A stretch of DNA of 64,000 bases from Candidatus Chlorobium antarcticum (lineage in GTDB: Bacteria > Bacteroidota > Chlorobiia > Chlorobiales > Chlorobiaceae), in assembly GCA_030765725.1 (NCBI GenBank), contig JAVCDF010000001.1, positions 212,837 through 276,836 on the forward strand, written 5' to 3'. A program made the translations under genes and the position numbers. Positions 22,261 to 32,527 of the stretch are shown in pieces; within the stretch, counting starts at the first letter, position 1, and each line of letters opens with the position of its first letter. The notes under the pieces were generated by a model. The model was given only the letters and a program-made list of their open reading frames with translations, did no database searches and was not told where the DNA came from.

Positions 22261-23061
22261 CTACAGCATAAGCCTGTCGAGGAGAACAGCCGCCGACACC
22301 GATGCATTGAGCGATTCTACCCGCATCCCTCCCCTGCCATGGGGAATAAGCACCAACCGGTCGGCAAGGCAGAGAACACCTTCACTGATGCCGTTCGCCT
22401 CGTTTCCAACAACAAGAACCTTTCGCGCCGGCCAGTCAGGAAACTCCCTGAAATCGTGACCCTTAAGTGAAGAGCAGACTACTTCGTACCCGTTCCGCTG
22501 CAACCCTTCAAGCTCCGTCTCAAGATTATTGACGCTGTAATGGGGAAGACTGAGCGTACTGCCGGCCGAGGAGCGGACTGTCTTCGGATTGTAGAGATCA
22601 ACTGTACCCGGCCCTGAAAGCAGTGCATCGGCGCCGAACCATGCCGCAGTCCTGAGAATGGTTCCCGCATTGCCGGGATCCTGCACCCCGTCAAGCGCCA
22701 CAACCATACGCCCCTCTCCCCCGACCGGAAGTTCTTCCAGCGGGCAGAAACGGGGCTGACGAAACACCCCCGCAACCCCCTGAGGAGTCTCTGTCCCGGT
22801 CATCCGCAGAAAATCCACCGAATCCACACTAAGTACCTTCCCCGAATAAGCCTCCGCCTCTGGCAGCAATGCCTCAGCATCGGGGGTCAGGAACAGAGCA
22901 ACCAGCGAATCCGGATCGGGAAGATGGAGAAGAAGCTCCCTCACCGTCCGCACTCCTTCAGCAAGAAACATCTCTTCCTCTTCACGATACTTCTTCCGCT
23001 GCAGCCTGACCATCCGTTTCAGCATACCCTGGCCTGCCGGCGGAAACAGCAATCCGCTCAT
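22261..23061 (-). CDS. SpoU/TrmH-family RNA 2'-O-methyltransferase
   Basis: 266-residue SPOUT methyltransferase. The knot motifs VALDGVQDPGNAGTILRTA, VVGNEANGIS and RVESLNASVSAAVLL are intact; an N-terminal substrate-binding domain precedes them (LAEGVRTVRELL). Acts on tRNA or rRNA ribose; the exact nucleotide is unknown. Its ATG overlaps the stop of the upstream membrane-protein gene by 4 nt, indicating translational coupling. Confidence 0.9.
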   Translation of the reverse strand: MSGLLFPPAGQGMLKRMVRLQRKKYREEEEMFLAEGVRTVRELLLHLPDPDSLVALFLTPDAEALLPEAEAYSGKVLSVDSVDFLRMTGTETPQGVAGVFRQPRFCPLEELPVGGEGRMVVALDGVQDPGNAGTILRTAAWFGADALLSGPGTVDLYNPKTVRSSAGSTLSLPHYSVNNLETELEGLQRNGYEVVCSSLKGHDFREFPDWPARKVLVVGNEANGISEGVLCLADRLVLIPHGRGGMRVESLNASVSAAVLLDRLML

Positions 23062-23570
23062 GATTTTCCTCCCGCTCTCTTCAAGCTCTCAATAGCCGAA
23101 GAAGGGCCGTGGGAAAAGTCCGAAGGCATAGTTCCCCCAGTCATAGGCCCGACCCCCACCTCATCCTCCTCTTCAGGCGCACTCATGCTCCGCCCTATAT
23201 ACTCCTGAAAGCTCTCTTTCTCCATCTGCAGCTGCCCCAGAGTTGAGGGTCGTTCATCAATAGGGGCATCTCCAGAAGCGCAGGCACTCGCACTGAAAAA
23301 ATCATCATCAGAAGGATATGCCTTCAGCCGTTCCCTCATCATGGAATCCTCCCGGGCCCTTCGCCGACGCTCTGAAACAGACTCGGCCTGTTCCCGTTGT
23401 CCTACAAGTGTCCTCAGCGAAACAAGTACACCTGCGGCAGCCAAAGCAAGACTCAAAACCAGAAGCATAAACCCTGCGTCCATACCCCCATACACGGCAA
23501 GAAAAAGTTCGATAGCAGCAAAGATGGAGGACAGAAAAAGAAAATTCAGCGCAAAAAGACGATCACTCAT
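23058..23570 (-). CDS. Hypothetical membrane protein with acidic cytoplasmic tail
   Basis: 170 residues, not recognised. Two helices at the N-terminus (ALNFLFLSSIFAAIELFLAVY and AGFMLLVLSLALAAAGVLVSL), then an arginine-rich stretch (SERRRRAREDSMMRERLK) and a low-complexity acidic/serine tail. The start MSDRLFAL at 23570 is chosen; the open frame to 23639 adds an unlikely leader. Coupled by 4-nt overlap to the RNA methyltransferase, with no obvious functional link. Confidence 0.6.
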   Translation of the reverse strand: MSDRLFALNFLFLSSIFAAIELFLAVYGGMDAGFMLLVLSLALAAAGVLVSLRTLVGQREQAESVSERRRRAREDSMMRERLKAYPSDDDFFSASACASGDAPIDERPSTLGQLQMEKESFQEYIGRSMSAPEEEDEVGVGPMTGGTMPSDFSHGPSSAIESLKRAGGKS

Positions 23571-23694
23571 AACAAAAAGAAATAAAAAAGAGCCTCTCAG
23601 ACGGTTCTGCAGCCGGGTGCCACAAAGCGCCATTGGCAATTCAAGGGAATTTAAGCGTTATTAGTCATTATAATGAAACCCCTTCACTCCGCCC

Positions 23695-24945
23695 ATGACT
23701 GAAAACCGCCCCGAACTCATTGCTCCCGCCGGTGACGCCGCCTCAATGCAGGCCGCCCTTCAGGCCGGAGCCGACAGCGTCTACTTTGGAGCGGACGGCT
23801 GTAACATGCGTGCAGCAAGCAATGGCTTTACGCCCAAAGAATTTCCTGAAATCAGGAAACTCTGTTCAAGCTACCAGGCAAAAGCCTACCTCGCACTCAA
23901 CACCACAATATACGACGGCGAACTCCCAAGAATCAGGGCGCTTGTGGCTAAAGCAAAAACATCGGGGATTGACGCCATCATCTGCTGGGACACAGCAGTG
24001 ATTGAGGCCTGCCGCGAAGCCGGAATTCCTTTCCACCTATCAACCCAGGCATCCGTCAGCAACTTCTCCGCAGTCCGTTACTATGCCGGACTTGGCGCCA
24101 GCATGATTGTGCCTGCCCGCGAACTGACACTCGCCCAGGTAAAAAGCATTACGAAGGAAATTGAAAAAGAGGATCTTCGGGTATCCATTGAATGTTTTGT
24201 CCATGGCGCCCTGTGCGTGGCAGTTTCAGGTCGATGCTTCCTCTCCCAGGAACTGTTCGGAAAATCAGCAAACCGCGGCGAATGCGTCCAGCCATGCAGA
24301 AGAAGCTATCTGATTACTGACACTGAAGAAAACCATGAACTGGTTCTCGGCACCGACTTCGTCATGAGCCCCCGTGACCTCTGTGCCATTGAGTTCATCG
24401 TCCCTCTGATAGACGCAGGCATACGCGCATTTAAAATAGAAGGGAGGAACCGCAGCCCGGAATATGTGCAGGCCACCACAGCCGCCTACAGAAAAGCCAT
24501 AGACTTCTGCACTGATGAGCGCCACAAACCCGAATTCCGCAAACGCAACGAAGAGCTTTCGGCGAACCTAAAACAAGAACTGGCGCTCGTCTATAACAGG
24601 GGATTTTCAAACGGGTTTTATTTTGGCCGACCCATGGACGCCTGGGCGGAAGCCTATGGATCGCAGGCAGAGGAGAAAAAAACCTACATCGGCACAGTGG
24701 TAAAATACTACCCGAAAGCCGGCGTTGCGGAAATCCTCATGCATGCCAGAGGGCTGAAGGCAGGGGAAAAGATTCTCATTCAGGGGCCCCTGACAGGGAA
24801 CCTGGAAGTGAAGGCAGAAGCATTCTACGCCAATGACCTTCCCGCACTAAATGCCGGGAAAGGTGACACCGTCACCATACTGTGTGCAAAGGTCAGGAAA
24901 AACGACAGGGTGTATGTGAGTGAGCCCCGAAACGGGGACCGGTGA
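23695..24945 (+). CDS. U32-family peptidase-like protein (TrhP/YegQ type)
   Basis: 416 residues of the U32 family. Members of this group (TrhP, RlhA) are needed for prephenate-dependent hydroxylation of tRNA wobble uridine or 23S rRNA rather than proteolysis. The family block [16 protein letters not shown], the cysteines in [11 protein letters not shown] and the [12 protein letters not shown] stretch are present. Starts [13 protein letters not shown]. The stop codon lies in the loop of a hairpin (24934-24956). Confidence 0.85.
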   Translation: MTENRPELIAPAGDAASMQAALQAGADSVYFGADGCNMRAASNGFTPKEFPEIRKLCSSYQAKAYLALNTTIYDGELPRIRALVAKAKTSGIDAIICWDTAVIEACREAGIPFHLSTQASVSNFSAVRYYAGLGASMIVPARELTLAQVKSITKEIEKEDLRVSIECFVHGALCVAVSGRCFLSQELFGKSANRGECVQPCRRSYLITDTEENHELVLGTDFVMSPRDLCAIEFIVPLIDAGIRAFKIEGRNRSPEYVQATTAAYRKAIDFCTDERHKPEFRKRNEELSANLKQELALVYNRGFSNGFYFGRPMDAWAEAYGSQAEEKKTYIGTVVKYYPKAGVAEILMHARGLKAGEKILIQGPLTGNLEVKAEAFYANDLPALNAGKGDTVTILCAKVRKNDRVYVSEPRNGDR

Positions 24946-24956
24946 GGCCGGTCCCC
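24934..24956. terminator. Hairpin spanning the U32 stop codon
   Basis: GGGGACCGG (24934-24942), loop TGAGG containing the TGA stop, CCGGTCCCC (24948-24956). The following bases (ttccgc) are not a T-run, so it is a weak terminator at best, possibly shared with the convergent FKBP gene. Confidence 0.6.
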
Positions 24957-24976
24957 TTCCGCTTCAGCCGTAGGGA

Positions 24977-25405
24977 TCAGCCGATTTCAACCAGCTCTAT
25001 TTCAAAAGTAAGCGCCTGCCCGGCAAGAGGATGGTTGGCATCAAGCGTCACCGACTCCTCGTTCATGTCAACAATCATCACAATGGCCTGCTGCCCATCG
25101 GCAAGTCCAACCTGCAGCTGCTGGCCAATCTCCAGCTCCATATCAGTACCGAACCTGCTGCGGTCGACAGGCGTCACCAGCTCTTCGCTGTGCGGACCGT
25201 AAGCCTCATCCACAGGAATTACCGAAACCCTTACCTCGCCGGGAGCCATATCCATAACGGCAGTATCAAACCCCGGAATCACCTGACCTCCACCAACTGT
25301 GAACTCCAGCGGTTCACGGTCTGCCGATGTATCAAACACCGTTCCGTCATCCAGCTTGCCGGTATAATGAACCTTTACCTTGTCGCCCTGTTTTGCCTGT
25401 GCCAT
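24977..25405 (-). CDS. FKBP-type peptidyl-prolyl cis-trans isomerase (SlyD-like)
   Basis: 142-residue protein with the FKBP core [17 protein letters not shown], the [16 protein letters not shown] block and an insert-in-flap domain (residues ~70-120), as in SlyD. It lacks the histidine-rich metal-binding tail of enteric SlyD, as is usual in this group. Acts as a folding helper in the cytoplasm. The leader has GGAGGA just upstream of the ATG (visible as tcctcc on +), a strong ribosome site. Confidence 0.92.
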   Translation of the reverse strand: MAQAKQGDKVKVHYTGKLDDGTVFDTSADREPLEFTVGGGQVIPGFDTAVMDMAPGEVRVSVIPVDEAYGPHSEELVTPVDRSRFGTDMELEIGQQLQVGLADGQQAIVMIVDMNEESVTLDANHPLAGQALTFEIELVEIG

Positions 25406-25597
25406 ACTCTCCTCCTTTTTATTCGTCTGATCTATACCATTATTACAATGCGTTACAGTGCGGAATCTGTGCCTGATATTTCCGTTCGGAAATCACCAGC
25501 ACGAATCCTTACTCGCCTGCGAAACTATAGAAAAAATGGCAAACATCACAACAGGGTATCTCTCTTTATTGTCGTCGGCACTGTCAGAGCTCCTTTC

Positions 25598-26659
25598 CTA
25601 TCCCACAGGCCCCTGATCCATCTCCATCCTCACTCTAGGAATGCCTCCCGGATGGTCCGTACGGATGAATGCAACCAGCTCTTCGCGTACCAGGCAACGC
25701 AGTTCCCATAAGTCTGAAGAATTGGCAGCACTCACCAGCGCACGCAGCTCAACCGACTTTTCAGTGGTATTGGTAACCTGAAGTTTGACCACCCTGCCAT
25801 CCCAGAGCGGCGTAGCTCGCACTGCCCTCTCCAGTTCGGAACGCAGGGAATCTATCGGAATGGCATAATCGGCATAAATGAAGACCGTACCGAGCAGCTC
25901 CTGACTGCTTCTGGTCCAATTCTCAAACGGCCGATCAATAAACCAGGTAATGGGCACAATGAGGCGCCGCTGGTCCCATATCTGAACAACAACATAGGTC
26001 AGGGATATCTCCTCAATCCGTCCCCACTGATTCTCCACAATCACCACATCATCAATACTGATGGGTTGGGTAATGGCTATCTGAACACCGGCAATCAGGG
26101 TAGCGATGCTCTTCTGGGCCGCAAACGCAATCATAACCCCCGCAATACCGGCAGACGCCAGAATGCTCAGCCCAACCTGGCGAACCGTATCAAAAGTCAT
26201 CAGGACGCCGGCAACAGCCAGCACAACCAGAAATACATTGAGAATTTTGCGGGCCAGGCTCACATGAGTTGCAACTTTGCGGGCCGAAGCCTCGCTGTTG
26301 CGAAGCCCGGATGCATAATGGATGAGAACAAACTGCTCCAGAACAGCAAGTAAACGCATAAGAAACCACACCGCAACCACAATAGACACTACGGTGAACG
26401 CGTGACGGAACACAGGAGCAACCAACTCCGACAGTGGCAGGTAGGGCAGCGTTACCGACACAAGCAGAAGCACAGCCAAGAGACGGAACGGCATGGAAAG
26501 CAACTCAAAAGGAATCCCACTCTCCCTAACCCGCGACTGAACCGATTTTACAATGCGGCGGAAAACACTGTTGGCAATAAAATAAAAGAAGAGTGCTGCC
26601 ACAGCAACGAGCGCCGGAAGCAAAAACCCGCTTTCCCATGCCTGATTCAATACATCCAT
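25598..26659 (-). CDS. MscS-family mechanosensitive channel
   Basis: 353 residues with four N-terminal helices and the MscS pore/beta domain: IAGVMIAFAAQKSIATLIAG and the beta-domain segment QPISIDDVVIVENQWGRIEEISLTYV. A typical C-terminal soluble domain follows. Releases solutes on hypo-osmotic shock (family knowledge). Starts 5 nt after the stop of the PPOX-like gene on the same strand, so co-transcription is likely. Confidence 0.9.
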   Translation of the reverse strand: MDVLNQAWESGFLLPALVAVAALFFYFIANSVFRRIVKSVQSRVRESGIPFELLSMPFRLLAVLLLVSVTLPYLPLSELVAPVFRHAFTVVSIVVAVWFLMRLLAVLEQFVLIHYASGLRNSEASARKVATHVSLARKILNVFLVVLAVAGVLMTFDTVRQVGLSILASAGIAGVMIAFAAQKSIATLIAGVQIAITQPISIDDVVIVENQWGRIEEISLTYVVVQIWDQRRLIVPITWFIDRPFENWTRSSQELLGTVFIYADYAIPIDSLRSELERAVRATPLWDGRVVKLQVTNTTEKSVELRALVSAANSSDLWELRCLVREELVAFIRTDHPGGIPRVRMEMDQGPVG

Positions 26660-26663
26660 ACCC

Positions 26664-27857
26664 TTATCCTTTCAATCTTTCTGATTCATTCTTTGAACGG
26701 CTGACACAATCCTCTATTGCCATGCCGGCAAAATAGTTGCCCGTCAAGAGAACTCCCTTCTCCGCCTTAAGAAGCAAATCGGTTTTTGCCAACCACTCAT
26801 GATGGCCAAGCTGGAGGGAAGGAACAATATTGGCCTTGAGCGCAATATGCTCAATTTTGCCCATCGACAGTCCAAGCACCTCGGTAATCCGCTCTTTCTT
26901 CTTTTTCTCAGAAACTCCCGGCTGGAAATGGAACGCGAACCCACGGAAATGCTCATCGGGAACCGTGTCGCGCGAAACAACCGAGAAGAAAAGGTCATCA
27001 GGCGAAATCACTGCAGCCACAGGCTTCATGGAAACATTGGCGCTGCGTACAATAACCCCGACGGAATCCACTTCAGCTGCCTTCAGCTTCCCGAGGTGGC
27101 CTGAAAGGTCCGGAGACACACCAGCAAGAAGATTTGAGGCCACAGCCGAAGGAACCGCAAGAGCAACCCGTGTAGCAGAGTATTCGACACCCGCCGCCGT
27201 TTTCAGCCGGTACCCGCCATCCTCCCTGCTAAGGGAAACAACATCGCTGCCGGTCGACACTTCAACGCCCGGCCTCTTCGTTATGGCGCGGGCCACACTC
27301 TGCAGTCCGCCTTTGAAAGTATAGTTTTTCAGTACATCCTTTCGTTTCTCGCGGCTCTTGAACATCATGTCAGCAGGAAAATCATCAGCGGGCTGCGAGG
27401 GAACGGCATTGAAAAAGTGCCGGATAACCTCATCATAGTTTCGCTTCCCCACAATCTTCTCATAATAGGAGCGCACGCTCTTGCCATCTTTCTTGAGCTT
27501 GAACAGGTTGGGAACCGACATCAGCAGCTCAGCGATATGCAGCTGCGAAACAATGGAGTGGATTTTATCGTCCTTCAGGAAAGTAAACGGCACCTTGGCG
27601 CGGGGAATCATCTCCCCCATCATCCCGCAGGCTTCCACAATGCCCAGAAGAGATGCGTAGGAACTGTAGCAGGTATGCGCACCAAGCTCAAGCCAAAACG
27701 ACTTGTTGCCCATAGTGTACTCATAGGAGGCAAACGAACCTCCGGCAGTCTCATTTTTTTCAAGCAGCATCGTTTTCATGCCTGCTTCGGCGCAGTAAAA
27801 TGCCATACTCAGGCCACTGATACCACCACCAACAATCACTACATCATATTGCATCAT
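26664..27857 (-). CDS. FAD-dependent amine-oxidase/PPOX-like oxidoreductase
   Basis: 397 residues. N-terminal dinucleotide-binding fold VVIVGGGISGLSMAFYCAEAG (residue 5 on), and the C-terminal FAD motif LLTGNYFAGMAIEDCVSR near 375. Overall layout is that of protoporphyrinogen oxidase HemY and phytoene-desaturase-like enzymes, but I cannot tell the substrate. A role in tetrapyrrole or carotenoid oxidation would fit the organism (inference). Overlaps nothing; the mscS gene follows 5 nt downstream. Confidence 0.72.
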   Translation of the reverse strand: MMQYDVVIVGGGISGLSMAFYCAEAGMKTMLLEKNETAGGSFASYEYTMGNKSFWLELGAHTCYSSYASLLGIVEACGMMGEMIPRAKVPFTFLKDDKIHSIVSQLHIAELLMSVPNLFKLKKDGKSVRSYYEKIVGKRNYDEVIRHFFNAVPSQPADDFPADMMFKSREKRKDVLKNYTFKGGLQSVARAITKRPGVEVSTGSDVVSLSREDGGYRLKTAAGVEYSATRVALAVPSAVASNLLAGVSPDLSGHLGKLKAAEVDSVGVIVRSANVSMKPVAAVISPDDLFFSVVSRDTVPDEHFRGFAFHFQPGVSEKKKKERITEVLGLSMGKIEHIALKANIVPSLQLGHHEWLAKTDLLLKAEKGVLLTGNYFAGMAIEDCVSRSKNESERLKG

Positions 27858-28018
27858 GAGTTCACACTGGGTTTAAGGAAAAAAAGGGTTGAGAGCGCTG
27901 CCCTGCATGCACAGGAATTTGCCTGGAAGCGACGCTATAGAATGTCCAGTAAGTTAGTGAAATCCAGCCAGAAACCACACCCTAAATCCAGCCAGAGAAC
28001 GCCTCCCGCCCCGCACTC

Positions 28019-28561
28019 TTATCGCTCCCGAGCCTGCTCCAGCACACGGCCCTCGCGGAAATTCCGGGCATAACGGACATAATTTTCCGGCGACTCCTCA
28101 ATCGTACGCCGTTCCTCATCAGTAATCGGGCGCATCACCTTCGCCGGCACACCAGCAACCAGCATCCCCGTTGGTACTCGGAACCCCGAGCGAACCAGCG
28201 ACCCGGCAGCCACAACCGAGTATGGCTCTATAACACAGTCGTCAAGTAGCGTCGCCCCCATGCCGATAAGCACAAAATCTTCAACGCTGCATGCATGTAG
28301 CGTTGCACCATGGCCGATGGTCACATTGCTTCCAATATTCAGAGGGCCCGTGTCATGCGTCACATGCAGCGTCACATTGTCCTGCACGCTTGTCTTCTCT
28401 CCTATCCGTATGGGGCATACATCCCCCCGCACAACAGCGTTGAACCAGATGCTCGAATGCGCCCCGATCTTCACATCACCGATCACATAAGCGCCGTCAG
28501 TCATGAACACACTTTCATGCAACTCGGGCCACACCCCCTCATACGGCATAATTTTTCCCAT
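28019..28561 (-). CDS. Gamma-carbonic anhydrase-family protein
   Basis: 180-residue left-handed beta-helix protein with hexapeptide repeats. The metal-site histidines are in NVTLHVTHDTGPL and NVTIGHGATLHACSV, as in YrdA/PaaY-type proteins. CO2 hydration is possible, but many family members show no activity. Start MGKIMPYEG. Upstream on the same side there is the unrelated TM2 gene on +. Confidence 0.88.
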   Translation of the reverse strand: MGKIMPYEGVWPELHESVFMTDGAYVIGDVKIGAHSSIWFNAVVRGDVCPIRIGEKTSVQDNVTLHVTHDTGPLNIGSNVTIGHGATLHACSVEDFVLIGMGATLLDDCVIEPYSVVAAGSLVRSGFRVPTGMLVAGVPAKVMRPITDEERRTIEESPENYVRYARNFREGRVLEQARER

Positions 28562-28725
28562 TTGATCAGTACTCTTTAAGATAAGAGGACACCTCCCCCT
28601 GAAAGCCTTTCACTGTCCTTGAAGGTAAGCAAACTTCAGGTGAAAATTTTTGCATCTTGCCCTCTCAGTGGTATTTTGAATAACTGAATGTCAATGGTAC
28701 CAATGAGTATAATTTCCATACCGGC

Positions 28726-29073
28726 ATGAACACAAAAAGCATCGATGAAAAATACTGCTTCTCCTGCGGAGCACTGATCAACGCAAAAGCTGAAATATGC
28801 CCGAAATGCGGCGTACGACAATCGCCCCCGCCCTTTCCCGGCAATCTCGGAAACCTTGCGCCGAACGGTAGAAGTAAACTTGCTGCGGCACTCTTCGCCA
28901 TTTTTCTCGGCAGCTTTGGCATACATAAATTCTATCTGGGCAGGGTTGGATGGGGCGTTGTCTATCTGCTCCTCTGCTGGACAGGCATACCCGGCATTGT
29001 GGGCTTCATTGAGGGCATTCTCCTGCTCATTATGAGCGAAGAAGATTTCAACACGAAATACGGCAATAACTGA
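28726..29073 (+). CDS. TM2-domain protein with N-terminal zinc ribbon
   Basis: 115 residues. Zinc-ribbon pairs YCFSCG and ICPKCG lie within the first 32 residues, a short proline-rich linker follows, then the two-helix TM2 domain with the characteristic GSFGIHKFYLGR and IPGIVGFIEGI. Function unknown; TM2 proteins are small membrane proteins of bacteria and eukaryotes. 64 nt separate it from lptB. Confidence 0.85.
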   Translation: MNTKSIDEKYCFSCGALINAKAEICPKCGVRQSPPPFPGNLGNLAPNGRSKLAAALFAIFLGSFGIHKFYLGRVGWGVVYLLLCWTGIPGIVGFIEGILLLIMSEEDFNTKYGNN

Positions 29074-29136
29074 CATAAGGACACCTCTATGTACTGCCGT
29101 GAGCGGTCCTGACATAATTTCTTTTTCTCCATTCCT

Positions 29137-29871
29137 ATGAGCTCAATACTAAGCTGCAAAGGCCTGCAAAAGGCATATAACCGGCATCTTGTAGTCAAAG
29201 GCTCCTCAATAGAGGTTCGGCAGGGCGAAATTGTTGGACTTCTCGGGCCCAACGGCGCCGGGAAAACCACCACATTCTACATGATTGTGGGACTCGTCAA
29301 ACCCGACGGCGGCGATGTTTTTCTCGACAGTGAAAACATTACCGATGTACCCATGTACAAACGGGCCCGATTAGGCATAGGATACCTGCCGCAGGAGGCC
29401 TCGGTATTCCGGAACATGACGGTAGAAGAGAACATTCTGAGCGTTCTGGAGTTCACCGACCTCACAAAGCAACAGCAGCTTGAAAGAACCGAGATGATGC
29501 TTGAAGACCTCAGCATTAAAAACATCCGCAAAAGCATGGGCTACGCCCTCTCAGGAGGCGAAAGAAGGCGGACGGAAATTGCACGGGCTCTGGCACTCAA
29601 CCCCAAGTTCATTCTGCTTGACGAACCGTTTGCAGGTGTTGACCCCATTGCTGTTGAAGACATCCAGCAGATTGTTGAAGGACTGGTGCGCCGCAACATC
29701 GGCGTGCTCATTACCGACCATAATGTGCACGAAACCCTCTCCATAACCAACCACGCCTATCTGCTCTTTGACGGAAGCCTCTTCATGCACGGCACCCCCG
29801 AAGAGATTGCAAACAACCCTGAGGTCAGAAAAATGTACCTCGGCGAAAAGTTCAGCCTCGAGCGCTACTGA
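29137..29871 (+). CDS. lptB: LPS export ABC transporter ATP-binding protein LptB
   Basis: 244-residue ATPase of the Lpt bridge that extracts lipopolysaccharide from the inner membrane. Walker [15 protein letters not shown] near residue 37, signature [16 protein letters not shown], Walker [18 protein letters not shown] and H-loop TDHNVHETL are all present in the LptB-specific form. The other lpt genes are not in the window. The next gene (HD hydrolase) starts 50 nt downstream. Confidence 0.95.
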   Translation: MSSILSCKGLQKAYNRHLVVKGSSIEVRQGEIVGLLGPNGAGKTTTFYMIVGLVKPDGGDVFLDSENITDVPMYKRARLGIGYLPQEASVFRNMTVEENILSVLEFTDLTKQQQLERTEMMLEDLSIKNIRKSMGYALSGGERRRTEIARALALNPKFILLDEPFAGVDPIAVEDIQQIVEGLVRRNIGVLITDHNVHETLSITNHAYLLFDGSLFMHGTPEEIANNPEVRKMYLGEKFSLERY

Positions 29872-29920
29872 ACGGAGCATTTTTCAGTTGCGCCTCCCAA
29901 CCACCGCGACCCCCTTTCCC

Positions 29921-31330
29921 ATGATAGCTGAACATCTTCTTTTCCGGTCTGAAGGCGGTTTCATCCGAATTCCCATCTGGGGACACATCCCCCTCTCCGG
30001 ACCCCTGAAAAAAATCATTTCGCACCCTTCATTCCTCCGCCTGAAAGGCATCCGTCAGCTCTCCTTCTCACAGCAGGTCTATCCCGGAGCCACCCATACG
30101 CGTTTTGAGCACTCAATCGGGGTCTACCACCTCATGAAGCTCATTCTGCAGCGAATGCTGACCAACCCGCTCGCCATAAGCCTGCAGGACGGACCATTCC
30201 GCTTCGACGACCACAACTGCCGGGTGCTCCTGTCGGCAAGCCTCCTGCACGACATTGGCCACTACCCCCACGCCCACATTATTGAAGAACAGATCCCCAT
30301 GTCGGGAGGGGAAGCGGTCTTTTCGCACCACGAAGATCTCTGCGACCACTTTATTTACGAGCAACATCCAGGAATACCGACCATTGCCGAAATTCTCCGC
30401 GACGATTGGAAAGTATCTCCCGAAAGCGTCATATCGCTCATCAAGGGTAACGACAAATCGCGCTTCAGCAAACTCATCAGCGGCACGCTCGATCCCGACA
30501 AAATGGACTACCTGATGCGCGACGCGCACCACTGCAACATCCCCTACGGCAGCATCGACATTGAGCGGCTCATTGAATCCTTCGTCCCCGACCCCAAACG
30601 GGAACGGTTCGCCATCACCGAAAAAGGAATAGCCCCCCTTGAAAGCCTCATGTTCGCCAAGTACATGATGATGCGCAATGTCTACTGGCACCATACCAGC
30701 CGAGCCCTGTCAGCAATGCTGCGCCGCCTTCTGCAGGACATTTCGAGTGAGAACCTGCTTCCCCCCCAGGCACTGCGGACGCTCTTTTACGGCAATGCCG
30801 ACGACCGGGTGCTCCATGAACTCAAAGAGAGCATCAAAACACAAAACCACCCGCTCTCTGAACTGCTTGACGACATTATTATGCGCAGGGTCTACAAACG
30901 GGCCATTACCGTTTCCCCCTACCTAGACGACATCGGCACCGTCGATGAACGCTGGTTCGCCTACAACGCCGATACCGAAAAACGGCGCAGTAAGGAAAAA
31001 GAGATATGCCGCTACCTCAACACCCGTTTCGGCCTCCAACTCCACGGCCACGAAGTGGTGATAGACCCGCCCTCTAAAAAGGATATTTTCGACTATGCCG
31101 ACCTGCGCGAACTCAGGGTCTACCCAACCCGCAGCGAACATGTCCATTACTCCCTGCAGCTCAACAGCCAGTACATCCGTTTCGACGACATGAACGAATC
31201 GGTCTTCCGGTCCGACTTCATTCTCGCCTTTGAGCGCTACACCAAAAAATTCAGACTGCTCGCCCGTCCCGACCTCGTAGAACATCTGGTAGAAAACCGC
31301 CGGGAAATCATGGAAATGATGAGCAACTGA
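29921..31330 (+). CDS. HD-domain phosphohydrolase
   Basis: 469 residues of the HD superfamily, dGTPase/SAMHD1-like subgroup. Metal ligands are in THTRFEHSIGVYHLM (near 65) and SLLHDIGHYPHAH (near 107); the catalytic LDPDKMDYLMRDA block follows. The start MIAEHLLFRSEGG at 29921 is chosen over a longer frame beginning inside lptB. Substrate (dNTP or cyclic nucleotide) is unknown; the length and the C-terminal half match YdhJ/OB-fold-free dNTPase-type proteins. Confidence 0.88.
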   Translation: MIAEHLLFRSEGGFIRIPIWGHIPLSGPLKKIISHPSFLRLKGIRQLSFSQQVYPGATHTRFEHSIGVYHLMKLILQRMLTNPLAISLQDGPFRFDDHNCRVLLSASLLHDIGHYPHAHIIEEQIPMSGGEAVFSHHEDLCDHFIYEQHPGIPTIAEILRDDWKVSPESVISLIKGNDKSRFSKLISGTLDPDKMDYLMRDAHHCNIPYGSIDIERLIESFVPDPKRERFAITEKGIAPLESLMFAKYMMMRNVYWHHTSRALSAMLRRLLQDISSENLLPPQALRTLFYGNADDRVLHELKESIKTQNHPLSELLDDIIMRRVYKRAITVSPYLDDIGTVDERWFAYNADTEKRRSKEKEICRYLNTRFGLQLHGHEVVIDPPSKKDIFDYADLRELRVYPTRSEHVHYSLQLNSQYIRFDDMNESVFRSDFILAFERYTKKFRLLARPDLVEHLVENRREIMEMMSN

Positions 31331-31412
31331 AGGGAACGACCAAAAATCTTATATTGTTTTATTACTGGGAATCATATATAACAGCAACAATCACAACAAT
31401 CACAACACCAGC

Positions 31413-31736
31413 ATGGAACAGCAGGACAAATTCTATAAAGGCCTTTTCTTCGGCGCCATGTTGGGGACCGTCGGGGGAACCCTTATGGGTCTCCTCTTCG
31501 CCCCCTACAAAGGAAGTGAAACACAGCAGATCATTTCCGGCAAAGTAAAGCACGCAATCGACAAAGCGGCTGAATACTACGAAGGTGGAGAGAATGACGA
31601 CGCCTACAGCAACGAGGCAAAAAAACGCTCGCAAGACATCATCACCACAGCGCGCGATGAGGCAAAAAAAATCCTTGACGAAGCTAACAGCATCATCAGG
31701 GAAATCAAAGGCCACCCGAAAGCAGAGGAAAACTGA
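31413..31736 (+). CDS. YtxH-family small membrane protein
   Basis: 107 residues. One N-terminal membrane segment with the family start FYKGLFFGAMLGTVGG...LMGLLFAPYKGSE, then a charged helical tail (DEAKKILDEANSIIREIKG). Family function is unknown; often a stress-related envelope protein. Stop is 3 nt before the GTG start of the next gene, so it is translationally coupled to the hydrolase. Confidence 0.8.
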   Translation: MEQQDKFYKGLFFGAMLGTVGGTLMGLLFAPYKGSETQQIISGKVKHAIDKAAEYYEGGENDDAYSNEAKKRSQDIITTARDEAKKILDEANSIIREIKGHPKAEEN

Positions 31737-31739
31737 ACT

Positions 31740-32519
31740 GTGCTGAATTGGACGACAGCCGGCACGAATACAGGAAAGGGGAATGTACTGCTTCTGCACG
31801 CATTCCCGCTCTCTTCAGAAATGTGGAAAGCACAGCTGGAAGCTCTTGTAGCAGCCGGATACAAAGTGGTTGCTCCAAACAGCTATGGCATAGAAGGCTC
31901 CACTGAAAAACAGGAGTGGTCGTTCACTGAGTACGCTCACGACCTTGCAAGGCTGATGGATTCACTGGACATGCAGAGCGCCACCATTGCCGGACTCTCC
32001 ATGGGCGGATACCAGGCACTTGAATTCGCAAGGCTCTACCCCGAAAAAACCGCATCACTAGTGTTAGCCGATACCCGGGCCGAAGCTGACGCTCCCGAAG
32101 CCGCAACCGCGCGGCGCGACTTCATAACCGCAATTGAGAAAGAAGGCGCTGAAGAGGCCGCGAGAAGAATGGTGCCAAACTACTTTTCAGAAAGCGCACC
32201 TACCCAGTACCCCGAACTCATTGAAAAAGCCTCGTCAATGATTCGAAGCCAAAGCACCGTAGCCATAACAAGTGCAATGAAGGCCATTATGAGCCGGGCT
32301 GACCAGAGACCGCTACTTCCATCCCTCACCTGCCCGACGCTTGTCATCTGCGGCCGCAACGACCGTCTGACTCCCCCCGAAACCGCCACCCTCATCAGCT
32401 CCTCCATTCCCGCGGCCCGGCTTGAAATAATTGAAGGAGCCGGCCACCTTGCCAACATGGAACAGCCCGAAGCCTTCAGCACTGCGCTGCTCAGTCATCT
32501 GCAGAGCCTCAACAGCTGA
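31740..32519 (+). CDS. Alpha/beta hydrolase
   Basis: 259-residue hydrolase with the nucleophile elbow AGLSMGGYQ near 83, the acid in VICGRNDRLTPPE and the histidine in GAGHLANMEQPE. GTG start; AGAGGAA at the end of the YtxH gene, about 10 nt upstream, is the likely ribosome site. Substrate unknown. Confidence 0.87.
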   Translation: MLNWTTAGTNTGKGNVLLLHAFPLSSEMWKAQLEALVAAGYKVVAPNSYGIEGSTEKQEWSFTEYAHDLARLMDSLDMQSATIAGLSMGGYQALEFARLYPEKTASLVLADTRAEADAPEAATARRDFITAIEKEGAEEAARRMVPNYFSESAPTQYPELIEKASSMIRSQSTVAITSAMKAIMSRADQRPLLPSLTCPTLVICGRNDRLTPPETATLISSSIPAARLEIIEGAGHLANMEQPEAFSTALLSHLQSLNS

Positions 32520-32527
32520 AACACCCC

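Noticed and set aside
27960..27996. 13-bp direct repeat AAATCCAGCCAGA, period 24
   Set aside because: Only two copies, no further structure; possibly chance or a small duplication in the gap before the carbonic anhydrase gene.
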